Positions 19,498 to 26,920 of a stretch of DNA of 64,000 nucleotides are shown one piece after another (within the stretch, counting starts at the first letter, position 1; each line of letters opens with the position of its first letter). This DNA is from Cricetibacter osteomyelitidis. GTDB lineage: Bacteria > Pseudomonadota > Gammaproteobacteria > Enterobacterales > Pasteurellaceae. The stretch spans positions 44,082 through 108,081 of the forward strand of contig NZ_SLYB01000002.1 of assembly GCF_004340985.1 (NCBI RefSeq), given 5' to 3'. A program made the position numbers and the translations under genes. The notes below the pieces were generated by a model. The model saw nothing but the letters and a program-made list of their open reading frames with translations. It was not told where the DNA came from and ran no database searches.

Positions 19498-20813
19498 TGA
19501 CACAGCTGGTTTTTCATCACGATATTGAACAATTAAAGAATCTACCAAACAATGTAGTACCTGTTCAACTGTACGGAACGGGAGATAAAAATTTACAAAT
19601 TGCGAATATCGGCAATAAGGTTTTGGATAGTGTAAGAAGATTAGGTGCTGGACTTAATGATCAAGTAATGGATTTTCTAACCATTGCTATGGCAGTAACA
19701 GCAGCAGATACTTTTGTTTTGCGAAAAGATACGGCAAACGGCTGGTGTCGTTCCTTTTCTATCACTTTACCATTGTGCCAACCAGATATTTGGCAAGCAA
19801 GCAAAGCTCATTTAGAACAGATTTTACACTTTTTAAGTGGTGATATTTGGCAATTTGATTTTCAAGAAAACGGACAGTTCCCTCCACGACCTTATTCACA
19901 AAATGGTAGAGCCAAGTTAGTAGATTTAAGAAATAAAGACTGTGTTTGTTTATTTTCAGGTGGTTTAGATTCAGCAATTGGGGCAATTGATTTATTGGAG
20001 CTGGGGTATTCACCCGTTTTGGTTAGTCATTCTTATAAAGGTGATAGATCACGCCAGCAAGCCATTATCCAGCAACTTAACCAAAATGGTTATATTAATC
20101 AATTTTCCCAATTTAATGCGATTGCACAGCCACATTTAAATAATGGTAGGACTACTGAAATCACAATGCGAACCAGGAGTTTAAATTTTTTGGCATTTGC
20201 AATTGCATCAGCTTATGCATTACAGGAAGTTGTGCAAGAAGAAATTGATGTTTTTGTACCTGAGAATGGGGTAATCTCAATCAATGCGCCTTTAACTGCA
20301 CGCAGAGTAGGTACTTTGAGTACCCGTACAACACACCCTTATTTTATCCAAGAAATACAAAAATTATTCACTGCGATCAATATTCCTTTTACTTTAAAAA
20401 ATCCTTATCAATTTAAAACTAAAGGTCAAATGATAGAAAAATGTAGAAATTTGCCATTATTACAAGAAATTATCCCCAGTACCGTTTCATGTAGTCACTG
20501 GAAACGCAAAAATCAACAATGTGGAGTTTGTGTTCCCTGCCTTATTCGTAGAGCGTCATTACATTATGCTGGTATGACGAATGATGCTGAATATGAATTC
20601 AATGATATTCGACAAATTTTGACAAATCAGGATAGAAAAGATGATTTATTTGCTTTAATTAGTGCTATTCGTCAAAAAAATCATCGTAATATGAATCAAT
20701 GGGTTTTACAAAGTGGTTCATTGCCCATTCAACAATTAAATCAATTTGCTGATGTTTTTATGAATGGATTGAATGAAGTGGAACAACTTTTAATAGCAAA
20801 TCGAATATTATGA
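19497..20813 (+). CDS. qatC: QatC, QueC-like PP-loop enzyme of the Qat defence system
   Basis: 438 residues from the ATG at 19497, which overlaps the qatB stop (TGATG) and has GGGAGG upstream. The PP-loop ATP pyrophosphatase motif SGGLDS lies at residues 154-159, and a cysteine cluster (SCSHWKRKNQQCGVCVPC, near 322-340) corresponds to the zinc site of QueC, the 7-cyano-7-deazaguanine synthase. The N-terminal 140 residues are an extension not found in housekeeping QueC. In Qat the enzyme probably modifies a protein or nucleic acid in a deazaguanine-like reaction, but its substrate here is inference. Ends in an ATGA overlap with qatD. Confidence 0.92.
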   Translation: MTQLVFHHDIEQLKNLPNNVVPVQLYGTGDKNLQIANIGNKVLDSVRRLGAGLNDQVMDFLTIAMAVTAADTFVLRKDTANGWCRSFSITLPLCQPDIWQASKAHLEQILHFLSGDIWQFDFQENGQFPPRPYSQNGRAKLVDLRNKDCVCLFSGGLDSAIGAIDLLELGYSPVLVSHSYKGDRSRQQAIIQQLNQNGYINQFSQFNAIAQPHLNNGRTTEITMRTRSLNFLAFAIASAYALQEVVQEEIDVFVPENGVISINAPLTARRVGTLSTRTTHPYFIQEIQKLFTAINIPFTLKNPYQFKTKGQMIEKCRNLPLLQEIIPSTVSCSHWKRKNQQCGVCVPCLIRRASLHYAGMTNDAEYEFNDIRQILTNQDRKDDLFALISAIRQKNHRNMNQWVLQSGSLPIQQLNQFADVFMNGLNEVEQLLIANRIL

Positions 20814-21541
20814 TGGATATGCATTGCCATTTGGATTTATATCCAAATCCACGATACGTTGTAAAACGATGTCAGGATGAAAATCTTTATGTATTATCTG
20901 TTACAACCACACCCAAAGCATGGTATGGAACAAGTTTATTGGCAAAAGATTGTCCTCGTATTCGTACCGCATTGGGATTGCATCCCCAACTGGCTCACGA
21001 ACGTTGGCAGGAATTGGAATTGTTTGATGCATTATTAAACCAAACTCGCTACGTGGGTGAGATTGGTTTGGATGGCGGAAAAGAGTTTAAAACACATTGG
21101 GAAACCCAATTAAAGGTTTTTCGCCATATTTTAAGAAGCTCAGCAAAATCTGGCGGAAAAATATTAAGTATACACTCTAGAATGAGTGCAAATGCTGTAC
21201 TGGATGAATTAAGTCAAGTAAATGATAATTTGCCAATCCTTCATTGGTTTTCAGGCACAAAACAACAATTAAAACGAGCGATTGAAATGGGCTGCTATTT
21301 TTCTGTAGGACCTGCAATGTTAAGCAGTAAAAAGGGTTATGAGTTGGTTCAACTCATGCCAATAGAAAAAATATTGATTGAAACCGATGGGCCTTTTGGG
21401 AATATTAAAACACAAGCTTTATTCCCCTGGAATGCCAATATTGCCATTGCAATATTGGCAGATATGTGGGGGATGAATATTTCAGAAACTGAAAATATAT
21501 TGAGACAAAATCTCTTTAGCTTAGTTTCAAAACATATATAA
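20810..21541 (+). CDS. qatD: QatD, TatD-family metal-dependent hydrolase of the Qat defence system
   Basis: 243 residues. TatD nuclease features are the N-terminal metal ligands in DMHCHLD, TALGLHPQLA, the carboxylate in YVGEIGLDGG, histidines in LSIHSRMS and LHWFSG, and the terminal IETDGPFG. It starts on an ATG that overlaps the qatC stop (a second ATG follows at 20813). Genuine housekeeping TatD is about 260 residues and not coupled to a QueC-like gene; position and coupling make this the QatD effector candidate. It converges with the ATPase gene on the other strand, 15 bp away. Confidence 0.92.
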   Translation: MMDMHCHLDLYPNPRYVVKRCQDENLYVLSVTTTPKAWYGTSLLAKDCPRIRTALGLHPQLAHERWQELELFDALLNQTRYVGEIGLDGGKEFKTHWETQLKVFRHILRSSAKSGGKILSIHSRMSANAVLDELSQVNDNLPILHWFSGTKQQLKRAIEMGCYFSVGPAMLSSKKGYELVQLMPIEKILIETDGPFGNIKTQALFPWNANIAIAILADMWGMNISETENILRQNLFSLVSKHI

Positions 21542-21556
21542 ACCAATAGCCCCACA

Positions 21557-22780
21557 TTATACTGTAATATCATTTTCACTCATCAAAAACTCCACCAAAT
21601 GCAAATGTCGCACCCCTTCAATATTTCCGCGCCACAGTTCGTCCATTGTGACTACATATTTCGGGTAATTATCGGCAATCGCTAAGAGCGGAGAAAATTC
21701 TCGTTGAACGGTTTGTTCGCTTTCTAATTTATAGGCGACTTGAATATAAAGTTTTTCATCTTGCTTTTGGGCGATAAAATCCACTTCTTTGTCGCCAAGT
21801 TTACCGATGTAAACCTGATAACCTCTGCGTTTGAGTTCAAGATAAACGATATTTTCTAAAATGCCTGAGATCAGCATTGGGCGGAATCCCATTACGGCAT
21901 AAAGCAACGAAATATCGCCCAAATAAAATTTTTCTTGGGTTTTCAGAATCTCTTTGCCTCGGATATCAAAACGTTCAACACGATGTAAAATAAAGGCACT
22001 TTCTAAGGCTTTTAGATAATTATAAACCGTATTTATATCGACTTTTCGCTGCTGACTTTTAAAAAAATCAGCGACATTTTTGCCTGAAAAAGTGTTACCG
22101 ATATTGTCAAAGGCAAATTTAACAATTCGCTCCAACAACTCAACATCACGAATCTTATGTCGCTGTACCGTATCTCGCAAAATCACTGAGGCATAAATAT
22201 CTTGTACTATTTTATAGGCTGTTTCTTCGCTGTAATTAGCGGTGTGGATAACGGGAAATCCGCCTTTATGCAAGTATTCATTAAATGCAGTTTGTGGCAT
22301 TGGCGTTTCATTGGTATAAGCCTGTTTAAAGGTTAAAAATTCTTGAAACGACAGCGTAAAAATCGGAATTTCCACATAACGCCCTGCCAAATAAGTAGAA
22401 AGTTCGGAAGAAAGCAGCTGCGAATTTGAACCGGTAATATAGAGATCTACATTAAAATCCACCATAAACGCATTCACTGCCTTTTCCCATTCTTGCACGT
22501 CTTGGATTTCATCAAGCAGGATGTAATGCTTTTCTGCGGAATGAATTTGCCCTTTTACAAATTCATATAATTTCACCGCACTTTTTAGTTCAGTAAAGGC
22601 AAAGCTTTCAAGATTGATGTAAATAATTTGCTCGTTTTTTACACCGAGATTAAGCAATTCTGCTTGTAATAGTTTCAATACTGTCGATTTACCACTACGG
22701 CGCAAGCCGGTGATCACTTTGATAAACGGCGTGTTGATAAAGGGTTTAAGCTTTTCGAGATAAGTAGGTCTTGTGATCAT
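21557..22780 (-). CDS. AAA-family ATPase with DUF4143 domain
   Basis: 407 residues. N-terminal AAA_14 domain: Walker A GLRRSGKSTVLK (about residues 25-36), Walker B YILLDEIQDV (near 91-100), then the sensor stretch VDLYITGSNSQLLSSEL and the RYVEIPIFTLSFQEF arm. The C-terminal half is DUF4143-like, ending in the nuclease-fold-like ELKRRGYQVYIGKLGDKEVDFIAQ segment (E...D...DF pattern). Such proteins are common and of unknown role; some have been proposed to act as stand-alone toxin-like or DNA-related ATPases. Unlike the Qat genes, it contains an uptake core (ACCGCACTT near 22576), so it seems older in this lineage. Confidence 0.85.
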   Translation of the reverse strand: MITRPTYLEKLKPFINTPFIKVITGLRRSGKSTVLKLLQAELLNLGVKNEQIIYINLESFAFTELKSAVKLYEFVKGQIHSAEKHYILLDEIQDVQEWEKAVNAFMVDFNVDLYITGSNSQLLSSELSTYLAGRYVEIPIFTLSFQEFLTFKQAYTNETPMPQTAFNEYLHKGGFPVIHTANYSEETAYKIVQDIYASVILRDTVQRHKIRDVELLERIVKFAFDNIGNTFSGKNVADFFKSQQRKVDINTVYNYLKALESAFILHRVERFDIRGKEILKTQEKFYLGDISLLYAVMGFRPMLISGILENIVYLELKRRGYQVYIGKLGDKEVDFIAQKQDEKLYIQVAYKLESEQTVQREFSPLLAIADNYPKYVVTMDELWRGNIEGVRHLHLVEFLMSENDITV

Positions 22781-22824
22781 AGTATTTATGCATATAAGTT
22801 TAACTTGATGATATTTTACATTAT

Positions 22825-22846
22825 CTTTATGGTTATAACCATAAAG
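22825..22846. promoter_or_regulatory. Perfect 22-bp palindrome upstream of the AAA/DUF4143 ATPase
   Basis: Half-site CTTTATGGTTA followed directly by its reverse complement TAACCATAAAG, 45 bp upstream of the ATPase start on the minus strand. Length and symmetry suggest an operator for a dimeric repressor. The rest of the 22781-23009 gap shows nothing else I can support. Confidence 0.55.
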
Positions 22847-23009
22847 AAATCTATTTTATGTGATTGTTTAGGTTTATGATATAAGTATCTGAGAATATTG
22901 ATGAATTAAATTTTAGATGCGCACCATCGTTTCATCATTGCTATAAAGCTAATCCAACGTTAAAAACTCAAATTCTTGCTTTGGCTGTAATATAATTTTT
23001 TCCTAAATT

Positions 23010-23024
23010 TGTAGTGATACACTA
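23010..23024. promoter_or_regulatory. Palindrome across the vapB-remnant start
   Basis: TGTAGTGATACACTA, with the symmetric core TAGTG-ata-CACTA, ends on the A of the vapB ATG. The same 15 bases lie upstream of qatA at 16889. VapB antitoxins usually bind such dyads at their own promoter, so this is the likely autoregulatory operator. Confidence 0.5.
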
Positions 23025-23284
23025 TGCAAATTTGCGTTTTTCAACGTGATAACAGTCAAGTAGTGAGGATTCCTGCAGATTTTCGTTTTGATGTGGGTGT
23101 GGTTGAAATTTTGGGAGTGAATAGTAGTGATGTGACTTTACGACCTGCCCGTCAGTCTTCGGAGAGCTTTCTAACTTTATTTGATGGTTTTGATGATACT
23201 TTTATTGAGGCGTTTCCGGGCGTGGTAATTTACCGCCACAGAAGCGTGAAGATCTATCTACTGGATAGCAATATCATTATTTAG
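23024..23284 (+). pseudogene. vapB: Frameshifted vapB antitoxin fused to a vapC remnant
   Basis: The first 64 codons or so read as a normal VapB (QICVFQRDNSQVVRIPADF, VEILGV, GFDDTFIEA). After FIEA the frame is shifted: the expected ending is present in another frame as RGNLPPQKREDL. The open frame then reads IYLLDSNIII before a stop, which is the N-terminus of a VapC PIN toxin (normally M-IYLLDSN-type). So vapB carries a frameshift and vapC is cut to about ten codons, probably after a small deletion. The locus is unlikely to make an active toxin. Confidence 0.78.
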
Positions 23285-23333
23285 TTAATCAAAAACCACC
23301 CAAGCTTCCTCAGGCAGTTTCCCAAAATCTAAC

Positions 23334-23993
23334 CTACTTCACCGCCACCGTAAACCGTTTAAACAAATGGGCTTTTTGTTCGGCATCATCAGCGATGGCG
23401 ATAGCAAGGTCGGCGACGCTGATGCCTGCTGGGGCTTCGCTGTTCATCAAGAGTTCTTCGCCGCCTAAGCGGTAGCTGCCGGTGCGGTCTTCGCTAAAGC
23501 CGGCATCGGCACCGAGCATTGCCGGTGGGGAGATGAACGCCCAGTTGACATCACGGCGATTCCGTAAGTCATTTAACAAATTGCGGGCGGCGTTAGCACC
23601 GGCGAAAATTTCCTGTGGGAAATCCGGTGTGTCGATCAGCTGCACATTCGGGGCAACATACAGACTGCCGGCACCGCCCACTACCAATAAATACGGCACT
23701 TGAGCGGTTTTTGCCGCTTCCACAATGGCGTTTGCGCCACGGGTGAAATCCTCGGCGATATTCGGGTTTGTCCAGCCCGGGTTGAAGGCACTGACAACGG
23801 CATCAAAGCCCTGTAATTGCTCGGCGAAGTTTGCAGAATTTACGTCTGCGGCGACCGCTTGCACGTTGTCCGCTTTGAATACTTTTTCAACATTACGGGC
23901 AAAGGCGGTGACTTGGTGTCCACGGCTTACCAATTCTTGCACAACGGCATTGCCCACATAGCCTGTTGCACCGATAACGGCGATTTTCTTCAT
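23334..23993 (-). CDS. NAD(P)-binding oxidoreductase, NmrA/atypical SDR type
   Basis: 219 residues with the Rossmann motif GATGYVG at residues 8-14 and the atypical-SDR layout (VVSAFNPGW, LLVVGGAGSLYV, WAFISPPAML). It lacks the classical YxxxK catalytic pair in the usual place, so it may be an NAD(P)H-flavin reductase-like or redox-sensing protein of the YwnB/NmrA group. RBS AGAGGAAA precedes the ATG. It lies downstream of an NTF2-like gene and divergent from a LysR regulator, which probably controls both. Confidence 0.82.
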   Translation of the reverse strand: MKKIAVIGATGYVGNAVVQELVSRGHQVTAFARNVEKVFKADNVQAVAADVNSANFAEQLQGFDAVVSAFNPGWTNPNIAEDFTRGANAIVEAAKTAQVPYLLVVGGAGSLYVAPNVQLIDTPDFPQEIFAGANAARNLLNDLRNRRDVNWAFISPPAMLGADAGFSEDRTGSYRLGGEELLMNSEAPAGISVADLAIAIADDAEQKAHLFKRFTVAVK

Positions 23994-24025
23994 TTTATTT
24001 TTCCTCTAGCTTATTGACTCTAAAA

Positions 24026-24469
24026 TTAAAACATTCCACGACCGCTCACGGTTTTTTCCGGCACGGCTTGGATCACGTCCCAATGCTCGACAATTTTACC
24101 GTCCTCATCAAAGCGGAAAATATCCACTACCGCTTCGCCTTGGTCTTGCTCGTTCAACTGGCTGTGAACGTGCAGGGCGACCAAATCGCCGTCCGCCAGC
24201 ACGCGTTTAACGGTGGCTTTTGAACCCGGATTTTCCTTTAAGAACGGGGCGAACGCATCAATAAATGCCTGACCACCGTCCGCAACGTGCGGATTGTGCT
24301 GCAAATATTCCTTGCCGACATATTTATCCACCGCTTCTTGCAACTGGTGTTGGTTGAACGCCATTTCATAGAATGCCAACGCATTCGCTTTGTTTTGCTC
24401 CGATGTGGTTTGAGCCATTGCAGTAGCAGCGGTGAAAAGTGCGGTTAAAGTTAAAAGTGTTTTTTTCAT
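24026..24469 (-). CDS. Exported NTF2-like (SnoaL-type) protein
   Basis: 147 residues with a signal peptide (MKKTLLTLTALFTAATAMAQ, cleavage likely after MAQ). The rest matches the SnoaL/NTF2-like fold: ALAFYEMAFNQHQ, YLQHNPHVADG, VLADGDLVALHVHSQ and VDIFRFDEDGKIVEHWDV. Family members bind or transform small molecules; activity here is unknown. The protein is periplasmic by signal peptide. It is 32 bp upstream of the NmrA-like gene on the same strand and probably cotranscribed. Confidence 0.82.
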   Translation of the reverse strand: MKKTLLTLTALFTAATAMAQTTSEQNKANALAFYEMAFNQHQLQEAVDKYVGKEYLQHNPHVADGGQAFIDAFAPFLKENPGSKATVKRVLADGDLVALHVHSQLNEQDQGEAVVDIFRFDEDGKIVEHWDVIQAVPEKTVSGRGMF

Positions 24470-24511
24470 TTTGTTTTCCTCTTGTTGAGTAATGTTCGGT
24501 TGATGTGGGGC

Positions 24512-24579
24512 ATTATACTGAAATAAAAAATGGGAAAAAGAACGATTTTTGAATATAATTGTTTCATATTACGAAACAA
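24512..24579. promoter_or_regulatory. Divergent promoter region with LysR-type operator
   Basis: TATAAT at 24554-24559 on the plus strand serves the LysR gene; a minus-strand TATAAT (24512-24517) serves the NTF2-like gene. The dyad TTGTTTC-N7-GAAACAA (24559-24579) has the T-N11-A style of LysR sites and abuts the plus-strand -10 box, so the regulator would repress its own promoter. Confidence 0.6.
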
Positions 24580-24591
24580 ATAGAGCAAAAA

Positions 24592-25482
24592 ATGGATAAA
24601 TTTACTTCGATTCAAGTGTTTTTGGATCTCGCCGAGACCGGCAGTTTTACCGCCACGGCAGAACGGTTGGAAATGTCAAAGCCGATGGTGAGCCGCCATA
24701 TCGCCCTAATGGAAGAATGGCTGCACGCACGGCTGCTGCAACGCACTACGCGAAAAGTGTCGCTGACTGATGCCGGTGAGCAAGCGGTGGCATTTTGTCG
24801 AAAAATTGCAATGCAGACGGCGGAAATGGAGCAGGAAATGGCAGCGGCACAGGGGGAATTGCGTGGCGTGCTGCGGCTGACCTGTAATGCTGCTTTTGGT
24901 GCAACCCATTTGCTCAAGCAGATCAATGAATTTCTCGCCCTGCACCCAAAATTGAATATCCAGCTGCAACTGACGGATAATCTGGTGGATTTGGTCGCCG
25001 AACGGATTGATCTGGCGGTACGCTTTACCAACAATCCCGACCCGAATTTGGTCGGTCGCAAAGTGGCGGATGCCCATTCCGTATTGGTGGCAACGCCCGA
25101 TTATTTGGCACGTTCTGGTACACCCACAACACCGGTGGATCTGCAGCAACATCAATTTCTCTCGCACACCAACGTCAATCGTAAAACTCTTCGGCTACAA
25201 CAGCAGAGCGAACCGGTGGAATTGGAACTCAACGCCCGTTTCGCCACCAATGACGCTCTCGCCCTGCTCAACAGCACCCTCGCCGGCAACGGCATTGCAA
25301 TGCTGCCGAAATATATGGTCGGCGAACATCTCGAAAACGGCACACTCCAAGCCGTCCTGCCCGACTGGGAGCTGCCCATTTTCGGCATCTACCTGCTTTA
25401 CCCCAGCCGCCACCGCCTCCCTCTCGCCGTGCGGCAGCTGATTGATTTTTTGGTAGAAAGGTTCCGGGGAAGGGATTGGTAG
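24592..25482 (+). CDS. LysR-family transcriptional regulator
   Basis: 296 residues from the ATG at 24592 (MDKFTSIQVFLDLAETGS), the typical LysR start; an upstream TTG at 24559 overlaps the promoter and is rejected. Winged helix: GSFTATAERLEMSKPMVSRHI at about residues 17-37, then LLQRTTRKVSLTDAG. The remaining 200 residues form the effector-binding domain (GVLRLTCNAAFG, IDLAVRFTNNPDP, VATPDYLA, LLNSTLAGNGIAMLPKYM). Divergent from the NTF2-like and NmrA-like genes, its likely targets. Its 3' end is only 26 bp from the silent hsdS cassette. Confidence 0.92.
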   Translation: MDKFTSIQVFLDLAETGSFTATAERLEMSKPMVSRHIALMEEWLHARLLQRTTRKVSLTDAGEQAVAFCRKIAMQTAEMEQEMAAAQGELRGVLRLTCNAAFGATHLLKQINEFLALHPKLNIQLQLTDNLVDLVAERIDLAVRFTNNPDPNLVGRKVADAHSVLVATPDYLARSGTPTTPVDLQQHQFLSHTNVNRKTLRLQQQSEPVELELNARFATNDALALLNSTLAGNGIAMLPKYMVGEHLENGTLQAVLPDWELPIFGIYLLYPSRHRLPLAVRQLIDFLVERFRGRDW

Positions 25483-25524
25483 GTTGGTTGGAAATTTAGT
25501 GTAGATAGAAGAAAGCAACAAGGT

Positions 25525-25543
25525 ATAAACTTCCTTTTGCGAA
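25525..25543 (+). repeat. Outer inverted repeat of the hsdS inversion locus, left copy
   Basis: ATAAACTTCCTTTTGCGAA, identical to the reverse complement of 29204-29222. It lies in codons for KLPFA just before the first target-recognition domain. Homology outside it stops abruptly on the upstream side, as expected at a recombination boundary. Confidence 0.75.
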
Positions 25544-25559
25544 CCAAAACGAAATGCCC

Positions 25560-26008
25560 TTTGAAATTCCGGAGAGTTGGAGGTGGGTTAGATTGGGGGA
25601 TATAGGTGAATGGCGGGCTGGAGCAACTCCAAATAGACACGAACCTAAATTTTATGATAATGGCATAATTCCATGGCTAAAAACAGGTGATTTAAATGAC
25701 GGATTTATTAATGATATTCCAGAATATATATCTGAATTGGCGTTAGAAAAAACATCAGTAAAATTAAATCCCATTGGCTCTGTTTTAATTGCAATGTATG
25801 GTGCGACAATTGGTAAATTAGGAATTTTAAATATTGAAGCAACAACAAACCAAGCCTGTTGTGCTTGTATTCCTTACACAGGGATAATTAATAAATACTT
25901 ATTTTATTATTTAATGTCTCAAAAGTCTGAGCTCCAAAAGAAAAGTGAAGGAAGTGGTCAACCTAATATTTCTAAAGAAAAAATTATAAATTATTTATTT
26001 GCTCTTCC
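25560..26008 (+). repeat. Target-recognition-domain duplication, first copy
   Basis: Nearly identical in direct orientation to 26355-26803 (offset 795 bp, or 265 codons). It encodes the same recognition domain twice within the silent hsdS. Confidence 0.85.
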
Positions 26009-26015
26009 ACCACTT

Positions 26016-26399
26016 GCCGAACAACACCGCATTGTCGCAAAAATCGAAGAATTGCTTCCTTTTATCGACCAATATGCCAAAAAAGAGCAAGAACTCACTG
26101 CGTTACATCAAGCCTTTCCACAGCAGCTTAAAAAATCCATTTTGCAAGCGGCAATTCAGGGCAAATTAACTGAGCAAGACCCAAATGATGAGCCGGCAAG
26201 CGAACTGCTTAAACGCATTCAACAAGAAAAAGTGCGGTTGATTGCCGAGAAGAAATTAAAGAAACCAAAACAACATTCAGAGATCATAATGCGGGATAAT
26301 ATTCCTTATGAGATTATTGACGATGTAGAGCGTTGTATCGCAGATGAAGTGCCGTTTGAGATTCCTAAAAATTGGTGTTGGGTGAGATTGGGAGAGATT
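26016..26399 (+). repeat. Central inverted repeat of the hsdS locus, left copy
   Basis: A 384-bp stretch coding for the central conserved region of HsdS; the same stretch in inverse orientation is at 28354-28737, with no gaps and only scattered differences by eye. Includes an uptake core (26231-26239). Recombination here would exchange the second recognition domain. Confidence 0.88.
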
Positions 26400-26803
26400 G
26401 GTGAATGGGGTTCCGGGGCGACGCCTAATAGACATGAACCCAAATTTTATGATCACGGTACCATTCCTTGGCTAAAAACAGGTGATTTAAATGATGGATT
26501 TATTAATGATATTCCAGAATACATTTCTGAATTGGCGTTAGAAAAAACATCAGTAAAATTGAATCCTATCGGCTCGGTTTTAATTGCAATGTATGGTGCA
26601 ACAATTGGTAAATTAGGAATTTTAAATATTGAAGCAACAACAAACCAAGCCTGTTGTGCTTGTATTCCTTACACAGGAATATTTAATAAATACTTATTTT
26701 ATTATTTAATGTCTCAAAAATCTGAATTTCAAAAAAGAAGTGAAGGAAGTGGACAACCGAATATTTCTAAAGAAAAAATTGTAAATTATTTATTCGCACT
26801 TCC
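26355..26803 (+). repeat. Target-recognition-domain duplication, second copy
   Basis: Second direct copy of 25560-26008. Differences are mostly silent or at the ends, where the sequence returns to position-specific conserved regions. Confidence 0.85.
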
Positions 26804-26879
26804 TCCATTAGTAGAACAAAAACGTATCGTAGATAAAATTGAAAAGTTATTTTTATCATTAGAAAAGTTTAAATAACTC

Positions 26880-26909
26880 TATGGGCGTATTTATTATCTT
26901 ACGCCCATA
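26880..26909. terminator. Bidirectional hairpin between silent hsdS and recombinase gene
   Basis: Ten-base perfect arms TATGGGCGTA / TACGCCCATA with a ten-base AT-rich loop, between convergent genes. T-runs are short, so the strength is uncertain. Confidence 0.6.
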
Positions 26910-26920
26910 ACAATAATAAA

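Larger units (their letters stand above)
25509..26876 (+). pseudogene. hsdS: Silent hsdS cassette (type I specificity subunit without 5' end)
   Basis: An HsdS frame opens after a stop at 25506 and lacks the first 50-60 residues and promoter that the minus-strand hsdS has; the first ATG at 25554 is internal to the homology. It contains two target-recognition domains (starting DIGEWRAGATPNRHEPKFYD and EIGEWGSGATPNRHEPKFYD), each followed by conserved helical spacers (PPLAEQHRIVAKIEELLPF in the middle and LVEQKRIVDKIEKLF at the end). The two domains are nearly identical to each other and differ from both domains in the active hsdS. It points toward the recombinase and active gene, so inversion would bring its domains into the expressed gene. 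It is a donor cassette rather than ordinary decay. Confidence 0.85.

Noticed and set aside
19497-21541. QueC-like and TatD-like genes read as queuosine synthesis and housekeeping nuclease
   Set aside because: They are translationally coupled to each other and to a KAP ATPase and QatB-like gene; the QueC-like protein has a long extra N-terminus. The Qat assignment explains all four genes.
23725-24223. Plus-strand frames opposite the NmrA-like and NTF2-like genes
   Set aside because: Minus-strand genes have clear domains, signal peptide and binding sites; the plus-strand frames lack these.
25554-26876. Silent hsdS as an independently expressed gene
   Set aside because: The first ATG is inside the conserved region, no ribosome binding site or promoter is seen, and the N-terminal conserved segment is missing.
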